Shown piece after piece: positions 36,379 to 48,620 of a stretch of DNA of 64,000 nt. The notes under the pieces were generated by a model, which saw nothing but the letters and a program-made list of their open reading frames with translations, made no database searches and was not told where the DNA came from. The stretch lies in NCBI GenBank assembly GCA_022036555.1, contig CM039140.1, forward strand, positions 7,467,943-7,531,942, in the 5' to 3' direction. The translations under genes and the position numbers were made by a program. Numbering within the stretch: position 1 is the stretch's first letter; every line of letters begins with the position of its first letter. This DNA comes from Microstegium vimineum. Its lineage: Eukaryota; Streptophyta; Magnoliopsida; Poales; Poaceae.

Positions 36379-37830
36379 ATGGCTCAAATCAACAATACCA
36401 AGAGGCCACCCAAGATTGATGGCACCAATTATAGCTATTAGAAGGCATTGATGACCACCCATATCAAATCAATCAACCGAAATATATGTTTGGTGGTTGA
36501 CAAGAAATTTGAGGTGGTGAATGAGGCGGCACCCACCCCTGCCGAGGAGGAGAAGCTCCAAAACAATAACATTGCTTTGAGTGCCATCCATGAAGCAATT
36601 TCAAGAGAAGTGTTTGAACAAATCAAAAACATTGAGAGTGCTCATGATGCATGGAAGAAGCTTGAAGAGTCATATGAGGGGACTCAGTCCATGAAGGGGG
36701 CCAAGGCATATATCTTGAAGGAGAAGTTTGCAAGCTTCAAGATGAAGGAAGATGAGAATGCGCCGGAGATGTTCAATAGGCTTGAGGTGCTTGTCAATGA
36801 TCTCAAGTCACTTGGAGAGAATGTGGAGAAAAAGGACTTCTCATTAAAATTTTTGAGGAGCCTTCTCTCAAGATTTGAGATGCTAGTCACTCTATTGGTG
36901 AGAAGTGGATTGGACACAATGACACCGAACCAAGTTCTTGGTGAATTGATAACTGATGACACCTTTAGAGAAGACAAGGACAAGATACGAGAGAACAAAG
37001 AGAAGAAGGATGAGAAGAAGGAAGACAAGAAGAAGAGCTTGGCTTGCAATGCCACATCATCATCAAAGGGCAAAGCAAAGATCAAGAATGATGAATCAAG
37101 CAATGATGAGAGCTCAAGCAATAGTGATGATGATGAAGAAGAGATGACTCTATTTGTCAAGAAATTTGGCAAATTCATGAAGAAGAAGGGCTATAGAGCA
37201 AGAAGGAAGAAGAGCTCACACAAGTACAATGAGAAGGATAGAAGATGCTTCAAGTGCAATAGCAAGGACCATCTCATTGCGGATTGCCCTCATCATAGTG
37301 ACAATGAAGATGAGAAGAAGAGCAAGAAGAAAGAGAAGAAACAAAAGAAAGAGAGCAAGATGACCTTCAAGAAGAACAAGAAGGGAGGCTCATATGTTGT
37401 CACTTAGGATAGTGATTCCTCAAGTGATGATGACTCAAGTGATGATGAGAAGAGATCAAGCAAGAAGAAAGCTCTTGCAAGCATTGCTATGAAGAACAAG
37501 ATCTCTGTCTTCAACACTCTATCGGCATGCTTCATGGCTAAGTCCACTAAGGTACAATCTGATGATGAGTGTGATTCTAGTGATGATGATGATGATGAAC
37601 CCACTAAAGATGAACTAATTGACATGTTGGAAGATGCTAAGACTCATTTTGACATCAAGAGAAAGGAGTGCAAAGCATTGCGGAAAGAGCTTCAAGCTCT
37701 CAAGCAATCCTTTGATGAGCTCAATCTTTCTCATGAGAGGCTAGAGGATGCCCATGAGAAGCTTGGCAAAGCTTACTCTAAGCTTAAAGAAGCTCACTCC
37801 TCTCTTGTTGAACAAAAGATGAGCTCAATC
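36379..37830 (+). pseudogene. Sirevirus-like gag (UBN2-type) with zinc knuckle, two stops
   Basis: The frame opens at ATG 36379 (MAQINNTKRPPKIDG) and runs to 37830. It is broken by TAG at 36439-36441 and TAG at 37405-37407, both at places where copia relatives normally carry Trp. The first ~200 residues are a UBN2/retrotransposon gag domain. A Lys/Glu-rich charged linker follows, then a CX2CX4HX4C zinc knuckle (CFKCNSKDHLIADC, near 37248-37290), then an acidic Ser/Asp tract and a helical ALRKELQALKQSF region. Gag packages element RNA in cytoplasmic particles. At 37831 the coding sequence is replaced by a duplicated piece of the element's tail. Confidence 0.9.
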
Positions 37831-38298
37831 TTAGCATGTGTGAACAAGCTTGTCTATGGTTTAAACCAAATTAAATATCTTGGGCGAGTAGCTTAGTTCA
37901 AACCAAAGTTGAAAACAATCTTTCACCCTATCTCACACTAAGGGGGAGTAAAACTTGAATTTATATAATTGGTCCCGCCTTTTTGTGTCAATTGGATGAT
38001 AAAGGGGGAGAAAAAGTTTGCAAAGATATGTGACCAAAAAGGGGAGTTCTGATTTTGGGGAGAAATTGAAAGATAAAGGGGAGAAAATGAAAAATCAATT
38101 TTGAAAAGAACACACAAGTAGGGGGAACAAGCTCATGAACACTTTATTGCATTTGAATGTTTGCACTCCCATATGTATTGTTGCACAAGTACATTAAATT
38201 CAAATATTCATGCTTGTGTGGTGTTTGCTAGTGATACAAATTGAATGATGATTGATCAACTAGCATGCATAGGTTGGTAAGCTAGATTAGTGCTTCTT
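37831..38298 (+). repeat. 468-bp internal duplication of the element's own 3' tail
   Basis: Nearly identical to 42335-42803: both start TTAGCATGTGTGAACAAGC and end GTGCTTCTT, with a few percent difference. The copy brings AAGGGGGAG-type purine tracts and stop codons into the middle of gag-pol. ATC precedes both copies. Coding sequence resumes immediately after it. Confidence 0.92.
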
Positions 38299-38303
38299 GC
38301 AGC

Positions 38304-38825
38304 ACTTCTAACTCTATCTCTTCTACTAGTGATAGCTTCACTTGTGATGCTTCACTAATGGATGAGAATGAGACCCTTAAGAAGGAGGTTGGTAAGCTCA
38401 CTCTAGCCTTAGGCAATGCCTATGGTGGAGATGCCCACTTGCTTAAGTGCTTGGGTAGCCAAAGGTTCTCCCTTTGCAAAGAGGGATTGGGCTATACCCC
38501 CAAGAAAGGCAAGGCGACCTTTGTAACTCAAAAGCCTCGCTTTGTGAAGAGCAATGGTTGGTTTTGCACTAGTTGCAAGCAAGTAGGGCATGATGAGCAA
38601 TATTGCAAACTAAATCAAAGCAAGATAAAATTTACAAGTGCATCTATTCACTTTGATTCTAGTTATATGCTTACCAAGGGCAAGAAAGGTGTGATTGCTA
38701 TGTACATGGGTACTCCCAATGAGAGCTCAAAGAAGAAAGCTATTTGGGTACCTAAGTCCTTAGTCACTAACTTTGGAGGACCCAAGCAAGTATGGGTACC
38801 TAAGAAAAATTAAATTGTTTTGTAG
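38304..38825 (+). pseudogene. Sirevirus-like gag-pol junction, second zinc knuckle
   Basis: After the duplicated segment the frame reads SISSTSDSFTCDASL, then a helical NETLKKEV segment, GYTPKKGKA and a second zinc knuckle CTSCKQVGHDEQYC, ending in QVWVPKKN before a TAA at 38811-38813. A further in-frame TAG follows before the protease. The frame is the same as in gag and pol. The arrangement is normal for Sirevirus-type polyproteins except for the stops. Confidence 0.85.
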
Positions 38826-41219
38826 GTCAATTATAAAGCTGGAGGGAGGCATTGGGTGCTTGATAGTGGGTGCACTCAACAAATGACCGAAGATTCAAGA
38901 ATGTTCAACTCTATCAAGTCAAATGATTGCAATGGAGTAGATTCTATCTCTTTTGGTGACAATGGCAAAGGCAAGGTCAAAGGGCTTGGTAAGATTGCAA
39001 TATCCAATGACATGAGCATATCCAATGTGTTGCTAGTAGAGAGCTTGAACTTCAACTTGCTATCGGTAGCTCAACTTTGTGATCTTGGTTTCAAATGCAT
39101 ATTTGGGGTTGATGATGTAGAGATCATAAGTATAGATGGCTCTAATTTGATCTTCAAAGGCTTTAGATATGAAAATCTATACTTGGTTGATTTCAATGCT
39201 AGAGAAACTCAATTGTCAACTTGCTTGCTATCCAAATCTAGCATGGGTTGGTTATGGCATAGAAGGCTTGGTCATGTTGAGATGAAACAATTGAATAGAC
39301 TTGACAAACATGATCTAGTTAGAGGCTTGAAAGATGCGATCTTTGAGAAGGATAAGCTATGTAGCTTTTGTCAAGCCGACAAACAAGTTGGAAACACTCA
39401 CCCTAGCAAGAGCATGATGAGTACTTGCAAACCATTTGAGCTCTTGCACATGGACTTGTTTGGGCCAACCGCATATACAAGCATTGGTGGAAACAAATAT
39501 GGCTTTGTGATAGTTGATGACTTCACTAGGTATACATGGGTATTCTTTCTTAGTGATAAGAGTGACACATTTGATACATTCAAGATCTTTGTCAAGAGAT
39601 GCCAAAATGAATTTGAAACAACTATCAAGAAAGTGAGAAGTGATAATGGTAGTGAGTTCAAGAATACAAGAGTTGATGAGCTATGTGAAGAATATGGAAT
39701 TAAACATCAATTCTCGGCCAAATATACACCTCAATCAAATGGGCTTGTTGAGAGGAAGAATAGGACACTCATTGATATGGCAAGATCTATGCTTAGTGAA
39801 TACAATGTGAGGGATTCTTTTTGGGCCGAAGCTATCAACACGACTTGCTACTATAGCAACCTACTCTATTGCCACAAGATATTTGATAAGAAACCTTATG
39901 AGCTATTGAAGGGAAGAAAGCCAAATATTGCATACTTTAGAGTGTTTGGTTGCAAGTGCTATATATTGAAGAAAGGTGCAAGATTGAGCAAATTTGAGAA
40001 GAAATGTGATGAAGTCTTCCTACTTGGATACTCAACTACAAGCAAAGCATATATAGTATGGAATCTTACTCATGGCATAGTTGAGGAGGTACATTATGTG
40101 GAGTTTGATGAAACACAAGGCTCTCAAGATGAAAGTGACAATCATGATGATGTGAGAGGTGAACCATTGGCCAACGCAATGAAGAATATGGATATTGGGG
40201 ACATTAGGCCGAGGCAAGTAGATGAAGAGCAAGACAATGACTATCTAGTGCATGCTCCATCCAATGAGCAATCAAATGATAATCAAGCTAGTTCATCCTC
40301 TCCAACTCAAGATCAACAAGAGGCTAGTTCATCATCTCAATCCAATGACCAACCAAGTACAAGCAATCAACTTCCAACACTCCAACCTACATCTATTGCA
40401 AGGGATCATCCATTGGATCACATTATTGGAAATATCACAAGATGTGTGCAAACAAGATCAAGATTGGATTCTTTTTGTGAGTATTACTCCTTTGTGTCAT
40501 CTATTGAGCCAACCATGATTGAAGAAGCTTTGCAAGATATTGATTGGGTGAATGCTATGCATGAAGAGCTCAACAACTTCACTAGAAATCAAGTTTGGGA
40601 GCTAGTTGAGAGACCAAAGAACCATAATGTTATTGGCACAAGATGGGTCTTTCACAACAAACAAGATCAAGATGGCATAGTGGTAAGGAACAAAGCTAGA
40701 CTAGTTGCACAAGGGTACACTCAAGTAGAGGGTCTTGACTTTGGAGAAATATATGCACCGGTGACAAGGCTAGAAGCAATAAGGATTCTATTGGCTTATG
40801 CTTGTGCTCACAACATCAAGCTCTATCAAATGGATGTGAAGAGTGCATTTCTCAATGGGTACATCAATAAATTGGTATATGTTGAACAACCACCTAGTTT
40901 TGAAGATGACAAGAAACCTAACCATGTGTACAAGCTTAGAAAGGCATTGTATGGCTTGAAGCAAGCATCTAGAGCATGGTATGAGAGGTTGAGAGACTTT
41001 CTCCTCTCTAAGGGATTCATTATGGGCAAGGTTGATACTACCCTCTTCACCAAGAAAATTGGAAAGGACTTGTTTGTGTTGCAAATCTATGTGGATGACA
41101 TTATCTTTGGATTAACCAATCAAGACTTTTATGAAGAATTTTACAATATGATGGCAAAAGAGTTTGAGATGTCTATGCTTGGTGAACTTAGCTACTTCCT
41201 TGGTGTTCAAGTCAAATAA
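38826..41219 (+). pseudogene. Sirevirus-like pol: protease, integrase and reverse transcriptase
   Basis: From 38826 the frame reads NYKAGG, then the protease active-site motif LDSGCT (about 38857). A zinc-binding GAG-pre-integrase segment (HRRLGHV, then CSFCQADKQ) follows. The integrase core has the acidic triad in HMDLFGP, RSDNGSEF and VERKN. A low-complexity Ser/Gln/Asp linker (about 40140-40430) precedes the RT, which has the RWVFHNKQD start, QMDVKSAFLNG and the catalytic YVDD (41088-41099). TAA at 41217-41219 cuts the frame; the codon after it continues the same frame. The order and motifs are diagnostic of Ty1/copia. Confidence 0.94.
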
Positions 41220-42039
41220 ATGAAGAATGGCACATTTGTGAGTCAATGCAAGTATATCAAAGACATGCTCAAGAAGTTCAATCTAGATGAAGCAAAGTCA
41301 ATTAGCACACCAATGGGAACAAATGGTAACTTGGATAGTGATGCTAGTGGCAACATGGTAGATCAAAAGCTATATAGATCAATGATTGGTAGCCTACTCT
41401 ATGTGACCGCATCAAGACCGGATGCCATGTTTAGTGTATGCATGTGTGCAAGATTTCAAGCTTCTTCAAGAGAGTCATTTGAAGGCCACAAAGAGGATAT
41501 TGATATATTTTAAGCACACACCAAATGTTGGGTTGTGGTATCCTAAAGGATCAAACTTTGAGTTATTTGGATACTCCGACTCGGACTATGCGGGTTGCAA
41601 GATAGAAAGGAAGAGCACATTGGGCACATGTCAATTGCTTGGAAGATCACTTGTCTCATGGTCGTCAAAGAAGCAAAATAGTGTGGCACTCTCTACCGCC
41701 AAAGCTGAATACATTAGTGCGGGGAGTTATTGTGCACAAATACTTTGGATGAAAGCTACATTGAATGATTTTGGAGTCAAATTCAAGAAAGTGCCTTTGC
41801 TATGTGACAATGAAAGTGCAATCAAGCTAACCAACAACCCGGTCCAACATGCAAGAACAAAGCATATTGATGTCCACCACCATTTCATTAGAGATCATCA
41901 ATTGAAAGGGGACATTTCAATAGAGAGTGTGGGCACCAAAGATCAATTGACCGATATATCCACCAAGCCACTAGATGAAAAGAGGTTTTGCAAGCTAAGG
42001 AATGAGTTGAACATACTTGATTTCTCCAACATGAGTTGA
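41220..42039 (+). pseudogene. Sirevirus-like RT end and RNase H, with a frameshift
   Basis: The first part continues the pol frame (KNGTFVSQCKYIKDMLKKF, YRSMIGSLLYVTASRPD). At about 41479 a likely 2-base loss shifts the frame, and the RNase H continues with LFGYSDSDYAGC, STAKAEYI and CDNESAIKLTNNP, which carry the acidic active-site residues. It ends with TGA after NILDFSNMS. This RNase H removes template RNA during reverse transcription. Confidence 0.92.
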
Positions 42040-43152
42040 TGCACCCCCACTTATATGACATGCCTCTACTCCGACAAAGCAAGGTACAAGTTGATTTGAT
42101 TGCATTCATGCATACTTTGCTAGGACTTGTGTAGAGCATATATACATCACTCATGCTTCTAGGCTCATTCATGAAAACCAAAATGATTTTGATGATTATA
42201 TGGTACCACTATTGCTTCTATGAATTGATATGATCTAGTGGTAGCATATGACATATTGATGGGCTTGCAATCCTAGTGTTTGATCTATGTCTATGAACTT
42301 AAGTGTTTAATTCAACATAGGCAAGATAACCATCTTAGCATGTGTGAACAAGCTTGTCTATGGTTTAAACCGAATTAAATATCTTGGGCGAGTAGCTTAG
42401 TTCAAACCAAAGTTGAAAACAATCTTTCACCCTATCTCACACTAAGGGGGAGTAAAACTTGAATTTCTATAATTGGTCCCACCTTTTTGTGTCAATTGGA
42501 TGACAAAGGGGGAGAAAAAGTTTGCAAAGATATGTGACCAAAAAGGGGAGTTCTGATTTTGGGGGAGAAATTGAAAGATAAAGGGGATAAAATGAAAAAT
42601 CAATTTTGAAAAGAACACACAAGTAGGGGGAGCAAGCTCATGAACACTTTGTTGCATTTGAATGTTTGCACTCCCATATGTATTGTTGCACAAGTACTTT
42701 AAATTCAAATATCCATGCTTGTGTGGTGTTTGCTAGTGATACAAATTGAATCATGATTGATCAACTAGCATGCATAGGTTGGTAAGCTAGATTAGTGCTT
42801 CTTCAAGGGGTTTCTAGTGTTTACTTGATACCTAGCTTATCATGGTGCTAAGGGTGATTCAAATTCCGCACTTCGATGGTATGACGCTTCAAAGGTCTAC
42901 TCTTATACCTTAGCATCATTTGGTAGCTATTTACTCTCCCATATTGTCTATCTATGCATATGTGCTAAACTTGAACCAAACTCTAGAAGCACATATGTAG
43001 GGGGAGCTAATAACTACCAAAACCGAATTTGTGTAACTTGTCCAATTCTAAAATCTTTGATTAAAATGCTTGGACAAGCAACTCAAGTTCAAATTGATTA
43101 TATTTCATATCTTTATGGAAAAGTTGTCATCAATTACCAAAAAGGGGGAGAT
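42040..43152 (+). other. Copia 3' tail with repeated polypurine tracts
   Basis: No coding frame of note is visible. AGGGGGAG-type tracts occur at about 42444, 42505, 42625, 42999 and finally AAAAAGGGGGAG at 43139-43150, two bases before the 3' LTR, which is the priming tract for plus-strand synthesis. Multiple polypurine tracts are a known Sirevirus feature. Positions 42335-42803 are the source or twin of the duplication at 37831. Confidence 0.85.
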
Positions 43153-45038
43153 TGAGAGTCCCTCATGTGTTTGGTTTGAGTAATTGATGAAACCTACCCA
43201 AAGTACTAACCTTGATCTCTAAGTGTGAATCATGAGATAGGTTGGTACATCCCATGTGGAGCAAATGGATCAAAGGTGGTGATTGCAAAGGCTCTAGCAT
43301 GTTGATGCAAAATGAAAAGGAGTTTAAGGCAAAGGTGAAATAGGAATCCTTTTCAGTTTGGTGATCAAGACACCATAGAGGGTGTGATCAATTTTAGGAT
43401 AGATAGCCGTACTATCAAGGAGGGAGCTCTTGTGAATGATTACGGTTATCATGTGCCACTAGGTTCTTTGCATTGCATTTAAAATCAAATGAACTAGTGA
43501 AACAACCAACTAATTCCAAGAAAAATGTGAAGTAAAAGCTAACACACGTGCACAAGTGTTGAGATCACTTAGTGTTAGCCCCTAGAAGCTTGGAAGAAGT
43601 TGGAGAAGCGTTTGAGCTGCTGAAAGAGCTCCGGATAGGGGTCCGGACGCTAGGGTTTGGGTGTGTCCGGACCATTGGGTGCGTTCGGACACACACCCTA
43701 AGCTAACAACTCTGTGGACAGAGGTCCGGACTTGCAGGTCCAGACAACGTCCAGATCATTTTGCGCTCTCTGGTCGGCTCTATGTAGAGTCCGGACGCTA
43801 GGTTGCGTCCAGACGGTGGACACCGGACGCACGTTCGGAGGAAAAGAGGCTCTCGGGAGCTCTCTACATAGAGTCCAGACGGTACTGTTGGGGAGTCTGG
43901 ACCGGACTGCAGAGAGCGTCCGGAGCCACGTGGCGCATTATGGCGCACGCGGAAAGAAGACAATTTGAAAGGGGGCTTGACCAGACGCATGCGCGTTGGT
44001 CCGGACGGTGGCTGGTCAGCGTCCGGAGTGCCTCGCAGAGCCGTTGGCGCTCGGTTTGTGAAGGGTTCGGACGCGGCTGATGGTTCGGACCCCCAGTGTT
44101 TGCAGCGTCCGGAGTGGACGCAGAGGCAGTGTTTTGGGGGCTAAATGGATAGTTTTTGAGTGGAGGCTATATAAGGTGGTATGGCCGGCCCAAGGGGCAC
44201 TCTCTTGCACATTTTCATCACTCACACACTAGTGCTCATTTGTGAGAGCCTCCACCATTCATTCTCATTGATAGACTTGCTAATTTCATGAGAGATTGAG
44301 TGAACCAAGTGCATTGCTTGATTGATTGCATACTAGTGGCACTTGATGATCGTCGTCATCGCGGAGCTCTTGTTATTCTTGGAGATTTCCATCTCCTAGA
44401 CGGCTTGGTGCAACGAGGATCGTTGAGCGGAGAAAGGTGATTGTCTTCGGCTTCGATCGGTGGATTGTGAGGGGTTCTTGAACCTTCCCCGCGGGAGTTC
44501 GCGAAAGGTATCTCTAGTGGATTGCTCGTAGCTTGTGGATCCCTATCTTGTATTTGTTTTGCGGCACCCGGTGACGGGTTTGGCGTGTGATGCCAATTAG
44601 TGCGTGAACCTCCAAGTAGGTGTATCGCTATAACGGGGACTAGCTTGTTGGCAAACAAGTGAACCTCGGAGAAAAATCTTGTTTCTCATTGTCTCTCTCC
44701 GAGGATTTCTATTGTTATTGATTGGCTATATATTGATCTCCTCTCCATGTCGGTATAACCCTCCTAACTCTAGCTTTGCATTACCTTCTTTACATTCTTG
44801 CAAAGTAGAGTAGCTCTCTAGCTTGTGTAGCCTTGTTTAGAGCTTTCTAGGTTGCTAGCTTAGTTGTGTGCTCTAGTTGTTATCTTGCTAGTAACTAGAA
44901 TTGTTAGGTGGCTTGCCGACCCTTAGAGCTACATCAAACTTGCTTATGCCGTGTTTTATTCTAGCAAGTTTGCCTAAGTGTTGTTATAGATTTTTTAATA
45001 GGATATTCACCCCCTTCTAGCCATATCTAGACCTTTCA
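43153..45038 (+). repeat. Sirevirus-like 3' LTR
   Basis: It matches the 5' LTR from TGAGAGTCCCTC to CTTTCA, carries the same TATA box (about 44168) and palindromic U3, and has extra bases near 44821-44850. It is followed by CCAGC, the imperfect target duplication. Confidence 0.93.
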
Positions 45039-46170
45039 CCAGCTAGCTACTAGCTGCCTACTGCCCCATCTGACCAACTATAGGCTTGACTGGCTAGCTG
45101 CAGCTAACAACAAGCTGCAGCCAGCTCAAGCTGGCCAAAGGTGGCTACAACTGGTCACAACTGGCTCATGCTTGCCTGAACGCTCTGCGACAAGCCTTGG
45201 CTCTTCACCGCCCAAGGTCATGCTTGTGCCACATTAACCATGGTGCTCCTTCGGATCTAGTAGGGCCTAGGGATAACTTTGTGTCAATTTAGTTGCACGA
45301 AGGTTGTGGTGCCCTATGAGTGGGTTTGAGTTGTTATCTCATTAAGTTTGTGTGGCAGGACCTCTTGTGCATCGCTTCTCTGGGTCCCCATCTTTTTCCA
45401 TGGCATTTAGATTAGAGGATAGTGCTCTCACTTGTTCTCTCTTCTATTTCTACCTTTACCATGGCGAGTAAATTGAGGAGTGGCAGACCTTGCTACCTGT
45501 GCCTCTCTTTTAGTTGGTCTGACTCTTTCAACCCTCATCCATTGCCATAACGTGTTGGTCAAAGGAATGAGAAGACCATTCCTCTCTCTTCTTTGCTTCT
45601 CTCTTAACAATCCTCATCGATCCAGTAAGATGTGGATTGAGCCCTCTAGTTCCAACTTCTTCAATTCATGTCCATTGCCATGACATGAGAGTCAAATTGT
45701 TGTGGAACTAAAATTCCCCTTTTCGCTTGTTTGCCTTCCCTTGGTATTTATTTGCCGCTCTCTTATTTCCATTCCTTTGATTGCCATCAGTTACTATGGT
45801 GAGTGGATCAAATGAAGGTGGATCTCGTATCTCCCCCCCTCTCTTTTGACTTCTTCGTGCTCAAGCCCCTTATATGCTTATACCTATTTTAGACCGTAGC
45901 ACTCCTTAGGATTTTGCATTGACAAACCACACCTCTAAGTTCCCTAAGGATGTGCACATAGGTTGTGGTACCCTATGAATGGCTTTGGGTATTGTGTGTT
46001 CTCTTGTGTGTCGCTCATTTCCTATTCCCCGCCTTTTGTCATGGCATGTGGATTGACAGAAGTATACTACTACCCCTTTTTCTTTCTCCTTCCATTCCAA
46101 CGTCTCTCTAGTTCTCATCGAATACAATGGCATACACGTTGAGATAGACAAGAACTGGTCCCTTTTTCAT
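45039..46170. other. Intergenic, degenerate repeats, no gene
   Basis: The first ~150 bp is a GCTAGCT/CAGCTGG-rich low-complexity stretch. A degenerate direct repeat pairs about 45298-45430 with about 45957-46060 (GGTTGTGGT, CCCTATGA, CTCTTGTG and CATGGCAT blocks in the same order). No protein domain is recognised; it may be old transposon debris. Confidence 0.5.
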
Positions 46171-46347
46171 TTTGGCTCGAACCGAGTGACTCTCCACCAC
46201 TATTGGCAGGCAAAATTGTGTTTCACCACTTTGGCTTGGACCTAGTGAGTCTCCACTATTATTAGAAGTCAAAATAGTGTTTTGACGCTTTGGCTTAGAC
46301 CGAGTGACTCGTCATCACTATTCGAGAGTGAAACATTGTTTCATTGC
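46171..46347. repeat. Three tandem copies of a 59-bp unit
   Basis: Units start at 46171, 46230 and 46289 with TTTGGCT, share GAGTGACTC and CACTATT blocks, and are each 59 bp. They are diverged, roughly 70-80% alike by eye. No coding role is visible. Confidence 0.8.
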
Positions 46348-48620
46348 TTGTGTTTTCCACATGGTTAACAGATAGATGCAAAAGGATTCTGGACCTAGTG
46401 TTGAAATCTTTCGCATGTATTTCATGCAAGTTGGAACAAGTCAAAGGTTGCATTCTTATTCTATGCAGGGTGATCTATTTTGCCATCAGTCATTTAGGAA
46501 AAAATCCCCATACGATGGTGGTCTGAGCTGAACCAAAGAGGGGCAACAAGGCACGGGTGCATGACTAATGACATCACGGGTCGCGGAAGGGCAAAATACC
46601 CCTTTGGTTAAGAATATACCAGAGGATCAGGGTAATTGGAAGGGCATTTTGGTACCAATGAATGGCACATATGTGTGTAAATAGAGCTCCAAGAGAGCCT
46701 TGTAGAGAGAGAACTCTAGTCCAATGAATTGTATGAAACAACATTTCATTCATAATTGTCTCTTTCATTCTTGAGTCTTCGGTTGCACGAGCAACCTGGT
46801 GTTCAAAGCCTTAGGCCTAAAACAATAGTGTTGAACCACCTGAATAATGTATTAGATGCTATTGATTTTGTTTAATGCCAAGATTAGGCCCTATCTTAAA
46901 ATCTAAAAAAAACATGTGCCAATATCTCTTAGTTTCCCACTGAACATGTTACATATGCAATATAAACTAAGAGGGTTATTGAAGATTTGTAGAGAGATTA
47001 ATAGAGTTAATTATGAGACAATAAACAAAAAAGAGCCAACAAAATGTTACTAGAGAAGAACCATTCATCAAGTTACTAGAGAAGAAACATTTATGCATAT
47101 CTCTAAGGTTGATTCTACATATGAACTTGTTGATATTGGAAATGACCATCCTATGTAATACCTCTTAAGGAACTGTACATAACAATACAAGAACAAAAAG
47201 AGCAAAGCATGAGGGATAAAAAGTTTATGTAGTATAGAATGAAGTACTTTGGTGATAGATCTAGTGGAAAACCTTGTATTTGCCATATCTTTCCTAAATT
47301 TTAGAACAAAAAATAGTATGTTTCATGGAAAACATATGTACTAAGTAAAAGGTAGTCATATATCTACAATTATTCAAACTAGAAAAGAAGTACTCTAGAT
47401 TCTTCAAATAGAAAGGTTAGCTCTAGTTTTTGGTTGAATGTTCAAATATTGCATATTAATATATCTACTATAACACTTTCATAAGTGCAAAACTACAAAA
47501 AAAATTGGCCTACTTGGAGCATGGTTTTGAAATTTCATATGGCATCCGATATTTCTGTCCAACATACTTTTCTAGAATCTAGCTAGTGGTTCTGTTGTTC
47601 ACCTAGATGACACAAAAGTGAATAGCAGCAGTTATGAACCTTTTAAATTGGCGCATTAGTGGATTGTCATGTATGTCAGGATCTAAGTTTTTTTTTTCAA
47701 CTATCGACTAACATTTGAATTTAGCTGAACAATATCTCTGCAATTATGCTTTTTGAATTTGTGCCTGAAGTTATTTCGTAATCATAATTACCTACATGTT
47801 AGGCTAGTTATGCAATGTATAGAGCCATGTTAGGTACTTGCAATTTGAAGTGTTAAATTAGCAGTCATGTGACGTGTTTGGAATTCATCTCAAGTACTTC
47901 CAAGTTACAAGTATAGTGTCCATTTGAGTAATGAAAGTCATTGCATATTTGCATTGCAGTACAACTCATATGTATTATCTATGAAAAAAGTTGGACATAA
48001 TATGTTTTGTATGCTAAAGGTGTTGAAACTTGTACTCATATCTATATTATATGTGAAAAAAGTTGGCTAGAAATTGTTTTGTATGTCGGAAAGGTGTTAA
48101 ATTACCTTAATGATAACAAGCTCGCTTGATCTTTCTAACTATGCTCAACTTTTTTTCCCTGTTTTTCACATTTTGCATGTGTTCAAAAAGTAGAAGATTG
48201 GAGGTGATGACTCTAGAAGAGTGAAGATATACAAGTTTGTAAACTATACGAAATTGTGAAGGCCTACTAGATACATGAGTTTGGAGTGTTCGACTGCATC
48301 TTGTTTGAATTCGTCAATGCAATATCTTGCTTTATAGCCCTATGTCATGTGCTTGTATATGACAGAACTTGAGGACTTTTTTGGCTTGTCTTTCCATTGA
48401 GAAATTATTATGTATGTTGGAAATGTGTTGAATCACCTTAATGATGTATTGGATGTTATTGAATTTGTTTAATGCTAAAGTTGACCCTACCCTAAAATCC
48501 AAAAAAATGTGTTGGAATACTCCTATGTGCTTTTAGTTTTGTCCAATATGTTACACTAGAAGTGAAAGGGAACATAGGTTATTCATCCTCCCATAGTTTA
48601 TGCGCTTTTATTTTGTCTCA
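46348..48620. other. AT-rich intergenic with diverged direct repeats, no gene
   Basis: No coding frame with a known domain is visible. A ~125-bp segment at about 46830-46955 (TAATGTATTAGATGCTATTG and onward) recurs in diverged form at about 48425-48555. A shorter motif, GTCGGAAAGGTGTTAAAT-like, occurs at 48084 and 48414. A TATA-like TGTAAATAGAGC near 46677 in a GC-richer patch could mark an old LTR, but no ends were found. Confidence 0.45.

Larger units (their letters stand above)
34453..45038 (+). mobile_element. Complete but degenerate Ty1/copia element of Sirevirus type
   Basis: The 10.6-kb element has two LTRs (1869 and 1886 bp), an initiator-Met-tRNA-type primer site, gag with zinc knuckles, protease, integrase, reverse transcriptase, RNase H and a purine-tract-rich tail. 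The order integrase before RT is that of Ty1/copia. The AAGGGGGAG tracts repeated before the 3' LTR and the palindrome-rich U3 point to the Sirevirus (Maximus) lineage. Flanks are CCATC and CCAGC, a target duplication with one mismatch. Several stops, a frameshift and an internal duplication make it non-autonomous now. Confidence 0.93.

Noticed and set aside
36684..37178. 164-codon minus-strand Ser/Leu-rich frame
   Set aside because: It is the complement of the Lys/Glu-rich gag linker.
45039..45200. Continuation of the gypsy gag after the copia insertion
   Set aside because: The imperfect flanking duplication supports the insertion, but the sequence is GCTAGCT/CAGCTGG-rich and shows no gag similarity.
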